DNA of 19,629 nt. It comes from CAWUIO01 sp963922455 (GTDB lineage Bacteria; Bacteroidota; Bacteroidia; Cytophagales; Microscillaceae). Shown piece after piece: positions 7,254 through 14,648 of this stretch (the first letter of the stretch is position 1; each line of letters starts with the position of its first letter). The position numbers and the translations under genes were made by a program. The notes under the pieces were generated by a model, which made no database searches, was not told where the DNA came from, and saw only the letters and a program-made list of their open reading frames with translations. The stretch spans positions 1 through 19,629 of the forward strand of contig CAWUIO010000117.1 in NCBI GenBank assembly GCA_963922455.1, in the 5' to 3' direction.

Positions 7254-8054
7254 ATGAAAAGATTACACGCATGGATCGTATTGTTCTTGATTAGCCTATG
7301 CAGCCCAAGTCTGATGGGCCAAAGTGTTTCCGTTGAGCGTAGCATGAATGACAACGAAGAAGATGCTAAAAAACAGTTACTTGGCGCCTGGGAGACCTAC
7401 CCCGATGCGGGTGACCGAGAGATAAAGATTGTCGTGATCCTGGCCGACGGTTACTATTCGGGGGCGGTTTATGACTTGACCGACAACAATAAATTTCTTT
7501 CCACTTTGGGAGGAACTTGGTCGGCCGAAGGAGATGAATACTCTAGCGAAGTGGAATACAACAGCCAAAACCCGGCTGAAGTGGGCACCAAAAACACTTC
7601 AAAATTTGAGATTAAAGATAACACCTTAAAGTTTAGCGACGAACCCTTTTACTGGAAACGAATAGACGATGGTACTCCTGGCGACCTAGCCGGCGCTTGG
7701 TTGATTACCGGCCGGGAGCGCGATGGAGAAATGGTAACCCGGAGCTCAATTGGCGCCCGGAAGACAATGAAAATCTTATCGGGTACCCGCTTCCAATGGA
7801 TCGCCTACAATGTTGAAACCAAGGAGTTTATGGGAACCGGAGGCGGTACCTATACCTCCGAAAAAGGGCAGTATATCGAGAAAATCGAGTTCTTTTCTCG
7901 CGACAATGAGCGAGTAGGAGATGAACTTCCTTTTAAATTTGAGTTGAAAGATGGCAATTGGCACCACAAAGGCAAAAGCAGCAAGGGCAAAGATATCTAC
8001 GAAATCTGGTCCCGCCGACACGAAGTAGAAGAAAAAGGTATCGGAAAGAAATAA
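7254..8054 (+). CDS. Exported two-domain lipocalin-like protein
   Basis: A 266-residue protein. A signal peptide is clear: basic MKRLH, hydrophobic core WIVLFLISLCSPSL, then a cut near MGQ (about residues 21-23). The mature part looks like two copies of a small beta-barrel module. The first begins LLGAWETY (about 42) and ends FYWKRID; the second begins LAGAWLITGRERDGE (about 147) and includes RKTMKILSGTRFQWIAYN, GTGGGTYTSEKGQYIEKI and ends IYEIWSRR. This is the pattern of Bacteroidota proteins usually labelled 'membrane or secreted protein', with a lipocalin-like fold. No enzymatic function is known. ATG start follows a 5'-leader hairpin, and a strong intrinsic terminator lies 27 nt after the stop, so it is probably a single-gene transcription unit. 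Confidence 0.75.
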   Translation: MKRLHAWIVLFLISLCSPSLMGQSVSVERSMNDNEEDAKKQLLGAWETYPDAGDREIKIVVILADGYYSGAVYDLTDNNKFLSTLGGTWSAEGDEYSSEVEYNSQNPAEVGTKNTSKFEIKDNTLKFSDEPFYWKRIDDGTPGDLAGAWLITGRERDGEMVTRSSIGARKTMKILSGTRFQWIAYNVETKEFMGTGGGTYTSEKGQYIEKIEFFSRDNERVGDELPFKFELKDGNWHHKGKSSKGKDIYEIWSRRHEVEEKGIGKK

Positions 8055-8081
8055 ACTTTCCTACGGCAGGTATGCTGGGAG

Positions 8082-8113
8082 CGGAGAAGGGTATTCACCT
8101 TCTCCGTTTTTTT
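8082..8113 (+). terminator. Intrinsic terminator after 7254-8054 gene
   Basis: CGGAGAAGG (8082-8090) pairs perfectly with CCTTCTCCG (8098-8106) around a 7-nt loop GTATTCA, followed directly by seven T residues. This is a textbook rho-independent terminator, 27 nt after the TAA stop. Confidence 0.92.
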
Positions 8114-8233
8114 ATGGGATGGGCTAAACAGGGATTTAGAATGATCAATTTTATGGGGATGGCTTGCTTTAAAGGCAAAACGAAATATATCCAGGAGCCA
8201 AAAGAAAGAACCTGACAAGCCGGTACAAGACTT
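8114..8233. other. Intergenic, no feature seen
   Basis: Between the terminator and repeat R4 I see no gene, hairpin or repeat of note. The region lies between two converging genes. Confidence 0.4.
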
Positions 8234-8363
8234 TAGCTGAGGGATGGAGCGGCCTGTTTGAGCCCGCCGCTGCTTGTGGGTGGGCCGGCGAGTAGCGAGA
8301 GCCCGACCCCGGCGGCACTTACTTCCCTTAGTAAACACTGATACCATCGCCGGGGGCAGCCCC
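8234..8363 (+). repeat. Dispersed palindromic repeat, copy R4 (variant stem)
   Basis: A variant copy: GAGGGATGGAGCGGCCTGTTTGAG is conserved in outline, but the core reads GGCCGGCGAGTAGCGAGAGCCC. The stem has changed on both sides: CCCCGGCG (8307-8314) pairs perfectly with CGCCGGGG (8348-8355), where other copies have GCCCGCGC/GCGCGGGC. The 33-nt loop is unrelated to the others. It closes with GCAGCCCC only 4 nt from the stop codon of the minus-strand EAD protein. Confidence 0.9.
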
Positions 8364-8367
8364 TTGT

Positions 8368-8826
8368 TTAATCCTCTAACTCATTCTTGTAACTTACGAT
8401 GGCTGCTCCAATTTTATTTATTCCAATTTGGTAATCATTCTGTTGGATAAGTCCCTGACGATTTTGATTTTCTAGGGAGCTTAACCGGCCCATCAGCAAG
8501 AGTATAGCATCTTGATTCTCTTGATTACCGGCCTCCTGGAAAGCAATCTGAAGTTTTTTCAAGGCTTTAAGAAGCTGGTTTTGGGCAATCAAATCATCCA
8601 GGGTATTCGCATCGCTTGAAGTTGAAGGATTGGAGGTATCGGCTTGCTCCAGTTTACCCAAGGTAGCATAATGTTCATCGATGATTTTTCCTAAACGGTC
8701 TATTTCCATGTCACTACGTTTTGCTTCCGTAGGATTTTCACTGTATAGTTTCTTTTTGTTCCAGGCCTCAAGTAATTCTTGGGCTTCTTGGATCAACTTT
8801 AACAAAGCATCTTTTCTTGAACTCAT
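8368..8826 (-). CDS. Small protein with effector-associated domain (EAD11-like)
   Basis: A 152-residue, all-helical soluble protein. Residues about 1-62 form a charged helical hairpin or coiled coil (ALLKLIQEAQELLEAW, then ENPTEAKRSDMEIDRLGKII). After a Ser/Thr-rich linker (63-74) comes DDLIAQNQLLKALKKLQ, AILLLMGRLSSLENQNRQG and IQQNDYQIGINKIGAAIV. This order (LIA...AL..L / ILL..RL..LE...R.G.I...DY...INKI) is the pattern of effector-associated domain 11. Known EADs are adaptor domains that recruit effectors such as proteases, CHAT/caspase and TIR proteins in NTP-dependent conflict systems (Kaur, Burroughs, Iyer and Aravind). No effector is fused here, so it would be a stand-alone adaptor. The assignment is from motif memory; the function is inferred. 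Confidence 0.72.
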   Translation of the reverse strand: MSSRKDALLKLIQEAQELLEAWNKKKLYSENPTEAKRSDMEIDRLGKIIDEHYATLGKLEQADTSNPSTSSDANTLDDLIAQNQLLKALKKLQIAFQEAGNQENQDAILLLMGRLSSLENQNRQGLIQQNDYQIGINKIGAAIVSYKNELED

Positions 8827-9054
8827 GGCTTAGGACAGGCAAATTGGAACAATGATTTTCCTAAAAATAAAAGGATTTTATGAAAGATCCGGACTTTTAT
8901 GGAAGGAATACCCAGCCTGGATACTGGTCAATGCAAATCTATTCGTTCTAAGCCAATTTCAATGATATATCCCCTTATCTCTCGGATGTACCATTCCTAA
9001 GCCCTTCGGTTTTCGATTAGTTTGAAACGGTTGAATCTTTGCCCATACTGCAAT
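8827..9054. promoter_or_regulatory. Divergent promoter region
   Basis: 228 bp between the EAD protein (minus) and the TonB receptor operon (plus). It should hold both promoters. I see no inverted repeat of note and no convincing promoter pair. Confidence 0.35.
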
Positions 9055-11274
9055 ATGATCAAGATGCGACTTCAACTTTTTCTACTATTTTTTTTATGCA
9101 TGTTTGGGGGCCCTATCTACGCCCAGACCTCAGCTGATACCCTTTTTGAGTCATCGGTTAGCGAGCTCTTAAAACTTCCTCCCCGTACCCGGTCAGGAAC
9201 CTACATTGAGAGTGCTTCCAAACAAGCCGAAAGTATATTCGAGGCCCCGGTCTCGGCCACCGTGATTACCCGGGAAGAAATTCAAAATGCCGGGTGTTTA
9301 AGTATTTCGGAAGCCTTGCGCTTATTGCCTGGGGTATTGGTGCGCGAAGTAAGTAATGGAACCTACCATATTACCCTTAGGGGGTTTAACGACCTTCCTC
9401 CCGGCTCAGACTTTTATGCCAAAGAGAGCACCAACGCCCTGATACTAATCGATTATAGACCGGTTTTTAATTATTTTTCGGGTGGGGTTTTTTGGGAAAC
9501 CCTTCCTATCGATATTATCGATATCGATCGTATTGAGTTGGTTCGGGGGCCAGCCTCGGCCCTCTATGGGCCAAATGCCGTGACCGGGGTTATTCATTTT
9601 ATCACCCGCCGGATGAAGAAGGAGGGGCGGATAAATTACGGGAACCTAGAAATGGGCAATAACAATACGGCCCGGCTTAGCATGGCAACGGGTTACGCTT
9701 GGAATTCTAAGGCCCAATTCATTGTGTCGGGAAACATGGCCCGACGTAATCGTTTTACAAGAGACCTTTATGACATTTCTCAACAAAGATATGTCAATGA
9801 TTCGGAAAACCTGATTAGTTGGCGGACTGGCGATACCCTAGATTATGCCGAATCCTTCCCAAGCCTGGAAAAATCGCTTGAACGCTATGCTGTAAATGCC
9901 TATTTCCAATATAAACCCCAGAACGATGTGCTTTTTGACTTGTCAGTCGGATATGAAAATTCGCTTACAGTAAAACCTTTTCCCGATAACTTTTTCACCC
10001 CGCACTCCACCTTAAGTTCTGAAACATGGTATGTAAATAGCCGAAATCAGTACAAACAAGGAGTGTTTCAGTTAGCCTATCTCAGGGGAACGCAAGAACC
10101 CGGAGCCAATGTACAAGGATTACAATATGACATAGATGTATTAGACCTGAGGGCTGAGTACAACTTTGAGTGGGGCTCGTTTCAAGTAAAACCCGGGATA
10201 ACTTACCGAGATGCCGTTGGCGATGACCGCAAGTATGTGGTTTCAGATGACTCGACCGTCGCATCCGGCCTATTAAATGGCCGAAAACATATCAATAACA
10301 TTGCCGCCTCGATCCAAACCGATTTTACTTGGAGGAATTTTAGAGTAATTGGGGCCTTTCGGTTTGAGCACTTTAGTATCCCCAAGGATGATTATTTATC
10401 CTACCAGTTGGGCGTCAATTATAACATGGTAGATAAGCACCTTTTACGGGTGGTATACTCAAGAGCCAACCGAGGAAGCTCTCTTTTGGATGTGTTTGCC
10501 AGTTTTCGGAGTGCGGTAGAGCTAGATGACCCCTCTCCGGGCGCAGCAACTGTCGGTTTGGGCCTAGGGGGGCGGGGCACTAAATTGGTAGTATCTAACA
10601 ATGTGGAGTTGGGCTACCGCTTTCGGCCCAATGAGAAACTATTCATCGATCTAGAACTTTTTTGGGCGGATGCTAAAAACTTTCAAGCAGGCATTTCTGA
10701 AGTGAACTTTGATACGGCCTTCTACCAAGGACAGGCCCGGCTATTTGTAATACCCACCATTCGCCAAACAGATCTGGATGTCGTGGCCATCCAGAAAGGC
10801 TTAAATTTCAGCTTCAATTATACCCCAGTTCGTAACTTACAGATACGGGCTTATGGTTCTATTCAAACTACCCGAGTTAATAATTATTCTCCATATTATA
10901 CGTCCCCTAGTTTAAATGAGACCCAAAATTACCTTACCCAATCCGATATTAGCGATTACCGAGGGGCCCCTAGGTTACACGGAGGCTTTTATATTCATTA
11001 TGGCCTAGGTAAATATTGGCAACTTAATCTTAACGGATATTATTTTACAGATCACCGCCTCAATCATTTTTCTGATTCCTCCATCGGAAGGGAAATCAAC
11101 TATGCCGAAATTGAAGGCAAACTTTTACTAAACTTGGTAACCACTTTCCGGCCTTTCAAAGGATTGAAGTTGTATGGGAACATGCGAAACCTGCTTGGCA
11201 TGAAGACCTATGAGTACTATTTCACTGATCGGGTGGGCCGTACCTTTACGGGAGGCTTTACCTATGAATTTTAA
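9055..11274 (+). CDS. TonB-dependent outer-membrane receptor
   Basis: About 739 residues. I choose ATG 9055, which gives MIKMRLQLFLLFFLCMFGGPIYA, a clean signal peptide ending AQ; the TTG at 9022 would only prepend 11 unusual residues, and ATG 9064 is also possible. The plug domain (about 60-185) shows SATVITREEIQNAG, LRLLPGVLVREV, ITLRGFND, LILIDYRPVF, IDRIELVRGPASALYG and AVTGVIHFITRR, all standard. The remainder is a beta-barrel ending in aromatic FTYEF, with the C-terminal Phe expected for outer-membrane insertion. There is no N-terminal carboxypeptidase-like domain and no SusD neighbour, so this is not a SusC polysaccharide porin; a siderophore, cobalamin or similar small substrate is more likely. 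It is followed after 16 nt by the signalling protein gene. Confidence 0.92.
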   Translation: MIKMRLQLFLLFFLCMFGGPIYAQTSADTLFESSVSELLKLPPRTRSGTYIESASKQAESIFEAPVSATVITREEIQNAGCLSISEALRLLPGVLVREVSNGTYHITLRGFNDLPPGSDFYAKESTNALILIDYRPVFNYFSGGVFWETLPIDIIDIDRIELVRGPASALYGPNAVTGVIHFITRRMKKEGRINYGNLEMGNNNTARLSMATGYAWNSKAQFIVSGNMARRNRFTRDLYDISQQRYVNDSENLISWRTGDTLDYAESFPSLEKSLERYAVNAYFQYKPQNDVLFDLSVGYENSLTVKPFPDNFFTPHSTLSSETWYVNSRNQYKQGVFQLAYLRGTQEPGANVQGLQYDIDVLDLRAEYNFEWGSFQVKPGITYRDAVGDDRKYVVSDDSTVASGLLNGRKHINNIAASIQTDFTWRNFRVIGAFRFEHFSIPKDDYLSYQLGVNYNMVDKHLLRVVYSRANRGSSLLDVFASFRSAVELDDPSPGAATVGLGLGGRGTKLVVSNNVELGYRFRPNEKLFIDLELFWADAKNFQAGISEVNFDTAFYQGQARLFVIPTIRQTDLDVVAIQKGLNFSFNYTPVRNLQIRAYGSIQTTRVNNYSPYYTSPSLNETQNYLTQSDISDYRGAPRLHGGFYIHYGLGKYWQLNLNGYYFTDHRLNHFSDSSIGREINYAEIEGKLLLNLVTTFRPFKGLKLYGNMRNLLGMKTYEYYFTDRVGRTFTGGFTYEF

Positions 11275-11290
11275 CCTAGTCTGTGTGAAG

Positions 11291-14200
11291 ATGAAACATG
11301 CTATTTTGAGCAAAGTCAGCCTCTTTGCTCTCTTAATTTTTTATTTGTGTATGGTTTCTCCCGGGAGTCTCCACGCACAAGACTTACTCGAGTTACTGGA
11401 GCAACTCAAAAAGCCCCAAGCTACCCAGAATAAAATAATAACCCTTAAGAAAATAGGGGCCTTTTATCAGGCTAAGCAAGGGTATACCAAAGCCGCTACT
11501 TATTTTCAACAAGCGGCCAATCTAGAAAAAGATGCCAGCCAGTCTGAGCGGTATTACCGTACGCTCGAGCAAGTAGGCCGATGTTATGAACTGGATAAAA
11601 AATACACGGAGGCCCAAGAGGCTTACAAAGAAATTAAGGCCTATTATCAGGAAAATAAGAAAGTCGATCAAAACCGAAATATTTTGCTATCCTTGGTAAG
11701 AGTCAACAGGAAGATCCAAAATTACGAAGAAGCCATTCGGTATAATCAAGAAATACTTACAATAGACCAGGCGCAGCAAAACCCGTCCCGCCTAAGCCAA
11801 ACCTATAATAATCTGGGGTTTTTATATCGCCAACTGGGAGAAAATGATAAGTCGCTCAATGCCTACCAAGAAGCGCTCCTGATTAGCCAGGATTTTAACG
11901 CTACCCAAGACCTGCCCCAAAAAGCCACCTTATTGACCAATCAAGGGGTGAGTTATACCTATTTGGCCAATTATCCAGCCGCCCAAAGTTCTTTTCAAGA
12001 GGCCTTAGCCATATGGCAAAAGCGAGGAGACCCTCACCGGGAGGCCCAAATGTATAATTACCTGGCTGCCAATCAATACCTACAAGGAGAAAATCAAAAT
12101 GCTATCATGGAGGCCAAAAAGGCCATAGATATTGCCGAACCTCGGAATGATGAGGACGTGCTCAGTCATAGCTATCTCATTTTGGCAGATGCTTACCAAG
12201 CACAGGAAGACTACCGGGAGTCTCAATATTATGCCCGTTTGCTGCAACAAATTCGCGAGAAACAAGTAGAAAAACAGCAGTCGGCCCAGCAAGAATTATT
12301 GGAGAAGCAAATTCAGATGGAACAAGAAGAAAACGAATTAAATACCCTCCTAGCCGAAAGAGAAAGACAAGCCTCAGCCCTCCGTCAGTCGGAACTCGAG
12401 CGCCAAAAGCAGGAGCAAGGTTTAAAAATCAAAGAAAAAGAGTTGGCCTTGCTTAAACGAAACCAAGAACTCAAAAATACACAATTCAAAAATCAAGAGC
12501 TCGAAAAACAAAGGGTGGAGCAAATGCTCCTCCTGGCCGAACAAAAAGCGCGGAGTGAGCGCCAAAAACGACAGGCCGATTCTATTGCCCTCGAGGCCCG
12601 GCAGAGCCAACTCCTGGCGGAAAAGCAAAAAATTGAAAACGAAAAAAACCAGAAAGCCCTGGAAGCTTCCCGGAAAGATCAAAAGCTCAAGGCACAACAG
12701 CTTCGCGAAGCCGCTAATCAGAAAAGATTTTTTTATATAGTGCTCGTATTGGTACTTCTATTACTGGCATTAATGATTTCCAGCTACCTATACAGCCGCT
12801 CCAAGGCCAAGGATTTGAGAAAGGCCAGCCTAGCCATACAAGAAAAAAATGAAGAGCTTTTAAGTAGCGAAGAAGAATTAAGGCAAAATATGGAGGAGCT
12901 GGAAGCTACCCAAGAAGCCATGCGAGAGAGCCAAAAAGCCGTACAAGCCCAAAACTATCGCCTTGAGGCCCAAAAGTCGGTCCTGGAAAAGACCTACAAA
13001 AAAATAGCAACCAAAAACAAGGCAATAACCGACAGCATCGTGTATGCAGAAAGGATTCAACAAGCCATACTTCCCTCAAACGCTGAGTTCAACGAGGTGT
13101 TTGATGATTTTTTTGTGATTTATCGCCCCAAAGACATTGTGAGCGGTGATTTTTACTGGTTTTCTCAGGTAGATCATTACTGTTATGTGGCCGTAGTAGA
13201 CTGTACAGGGCATGGGGTTCCCGGAGCATTTATGTCGCTTATTGGCCACTCTATGCTAGACGAAATTATTTCCCGACAGCGTATTTTGGAGACCAATCAA
13301 GCCTTGAGCCAGCTCCACCAAGAAGTACGAAAATCCTTAAAACAAGAAGACGGTAGCAATACCGATGGGATGGACCTCGCCCTTTGCCGCTTCGAAAATG
13401 CCGGCAATGGTACGATCAAAGTTCAGTTTAGTGGGGCTAAGAGTTCACTTTACTATATTCAAAACCAAGAACTCTTCTTACTCAAAGGTGACCGCTTAGG
13501 TATTGGCGGCTACCAAAAAGAGGCGGTCAAAAATTTTACCTCTCAGGAAGTATTCTTAAATCCGCAAGACACCCTCTACTTGACGACCGATGGCTACATC
13601 GATATGCCCAACCGGAAACGAAAACGATTTGGCGATAAGCGCCTCAAGCAATTGATGATCGAGCACCATAGCCAAAACTTCGTCAAGCAAAAAGAACTAT
13701 TTGAGAATGCATTAAAAGATTTTAGTGAAAATACTCCCCCCCGTGATGACATCACCTTAATGGGAATCAAACTCTCCCAAAAAATCCTTGAACAAAGTAC
13801 GGCCCAACCCCAAGAACCCTTCGGCTTGCATAATACACCCCACAAAGAATTTAATTTTTATGAGTATCACGCTCATATCAACAATGCCGATATCATTCTC
13901 TCGTACAAAGGCCCCTTAACCGATATCTTATTGTCAGAGTTTAGTCGAGATATTCGGAAAAAGATTCAGGAGTATCCCAAAGCTGGCAAAAAAGTCTTTG
14001 CTATCTTCATGGAGCTGGCCCAAAACGTTCTCTTCTATTCCAAAGAAATGAACCATTTTGGCAATAATGACCGGGTCGGAACCCTGGTGATCCTAGACAT
14101 GGGGGATGCCTATAAAGTCGTGACCGGAAACCTGGTCTTCAAAAATGCGGTGGAGCCGCTTTCAGAAAAATGCGAAATCGTCAACTCCCTCGATCGGGAA

Positions 14201-14380
14201 AGGCTACGAGAATACAAACGCAAATTGCGTAATTCTCCAGGCAGTGAAGAAAGCCGGGGCGCCGGTATTGGGATGGTCCAAGCCGCCCTTACCTCGGCCA
14301 ATCCTTTAGAATATGAAATACGAGATGCTGGAGATAGACATGCTTTCTTTTTGCTATCGGCCTTGGTAAGAAAGCAATAG
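11291..14380 (+). CDS. TPR-coiled-coil SpoIIE phosphatase fused to SiaB-like kinase domain
   Basis: 1029 residues from ATG 11291, chosen because it starts a good signal sequence (MKHAILSKVSLFALLIFYLC to HAQ, residue 30); upstream starts overlap the receptor gene. Order: periplasmic TPRs (about 45-320); long Gln/Glu/Lys coiled coil (320-478); membrane helix 480-499; cytoplasmic coiled coil (505-590); SpoIIE/PP2C phosphatase (about 595-830) with metal-site candidates Asp620 (SGDFYW), Asp637 (VDCTGHG), Asp767 (TTDGYID) and Asp820 (PRDDITL); then a DUF6272/SiaB-like GHKL-type domain (about 855-1029) with an N-box around Glu908 and Asn912 (FMELAQNVLFYS) and a glycine box at 990-994 (GAGIG). In Pseudomonas, SiaA (phosphatase) and SiaB (kinase) are separate proteins acting on SiaC. 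A single polypeptide carrying both implies control of one partner's phosphorylation. The phosphatase is clear; the SiaB assignment is likely. Confidence 0.88.
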   Translation: MKHAILSKVSLFALLIFYLCMVSPGSLHAQDLLELLEQLKKPQATQNKIITLKKIGAFYQAKQGYTKAATYFQQAANLEKDASQSERYYRTLEQVGRCYELDKKYTEAQEAYKEIKAYYQENKKVDQNRNILLSLVRVNRKIQNYEEAIRYNQEILTIDQAQQNPSRLSQTYNNLGFLYRQLGENDKSLNAYQEALLISQDFNATQDLPQKATLLTNQGVSYTYLANYPAAQSSFQEALAIWQKRGDPHREAQMYNYLAANQYLQGENQNAIMEAKKAIDIAEPRNDEDVLSHSYLILADAYQAQEDYRESQYYARLLQQIREKQVEKQQSAQQELLEKQIQMEQEENELNTLLAERERQASALRQSELERQKQEQGLKIKEKELALLKRNQELKNTQFKNQELEKQRVEQMLLLAEQKARSERQKRQADSIALEARQSQLLAEKQKIENEKNQKALEASRKDQKLKAQQLREAANQKRFFYIVLVLVLLLLALMISSYLYSRSKAKDLRKASLAIQEKNEELLSSEEELRQNMEELEATQEAMRESQKAVQAQNYRLEAQKSVLEKTYKKIATKNKAITDSIVYAERIQQAILPSNAEFNEVFDDFFVIYRPKDIVSGDFYWFSQVDHYCYVAVVDCTGHGVPGAFMSLIGHSMLDEIISRQRILETNQALSQLHQEVRKSLKQEDGSNTDGMDLALCRFENAGNGTIKVQFSGAKSSLYYIQNQELFLLKGDRLGIGGYQKEAVKNFTSQEVFLNPQDTLYLTTDGYIDMPNRKRKRFGDKRLKQLMIEHHSQNFVKQKELFENALKDFSENTPPRDDITLMGIKLSQKILEQSTAQPQEPFGLHNTPHKEFNFYEYHAHINNADIILSYKGPLTDILLSEFSRDIRKKIQEYPKAGKKVFAIFMELAQNVLFYSKEMNHFGNNDRVGTLVILDMGDAYKVVTGNLVFKNAVEPLSEKCEIVNSLDRERLREYKRKLRNSPGSEESRGAGIGMVQAALTSANPLEYEIRDAGDRHAFFLLSALVRKQ

Positions 14381-14416
14381 CCAAAAAATAAACGTAAACA
14401 GTTTCTCAGACCATCA
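14381..14416. other. Short intergenic before R5
   Basis: 36 nt from the stop codon of the phosphatase/kinase gene to repeat R5. No T-run terminator is visible; the repeat itself offers the only strong hairpin. Confidence 0.4.
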
Positions 14417-14548
14417 GGGGCTTTCCCGCGCTTAGATAGTTTAGGGCAAAGCTAAACCTTCGTTTCCGCGCGGGCCGGGCTTTCGCTACTCGCTGCCTTT
14501 CCCCGCCAGGCCTACACGAGCTCAAACATGCCGCTCTATCCCTAAGCC
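14417..14548 (-). repeat. Dispersed palindromic repeat, copy R5
   Basis: Reverse-oriented, starting GGGGCTTTCCCGCGC 36 nt after the stop codon. CCCGCGC (14425-14431) pairs with GCGCGGG (14468-14474), enclosing a 36-nt loop. Inside the loop GTTTAG (14439-14444) and CTAAAC (14452-14457) form a further 6-bp hairpin. The rest is nearly identical to R1 and R3: GCCGGGCTTTCGCTACTCG and the complement of GGCTTAGGGATAGAGCGGC. Confidence 0.9.
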
Positions 14549-14599
14549 AAAGGTATACCCTAGTCTAATTTTGGCTAAGTCGGCACCTCCCAAACGGCG

Positions 14600-14640
14600 C
14601 GAGGGCCGGCGAGTAGCGAAAGCCCAACCCCGGCGGCACC
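14600..14640 (+). repeat. Partial repeat copy R6
   Basis: Carries GGGCCGGCGAGTAGCGAAAGCC then CAACCCCGGCGGCAC, the variant core of R4, but lacks the closing arm and most of the left flank (only a faint match near 14571-14599). It ends 8 nt from the stop codon of purM and faces R5. It looks like a truncated element. Confidence 0.75.
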
Positions 14641-14648
14641 CTCATCAT

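Noticed and set aside
7997..8347. 116-residue minus-strand frame over terminator and R4
   Set aside because: Covers a clear intrinsic terminator and a repeat and overlaps the 7254 gene; no family pattern.
9022..9054. TTG start for the TonB receptor
   Set aside because: It would place an unusual 11-residue leader before a clean signal peptide that starts at ATG 9055.
9055..11274. SusC-type polysaccharide utilisation receptor
   Set aside because: No N-terminal carboxypeptidase-like domain, no SusD partner and no glycosidases in the window.
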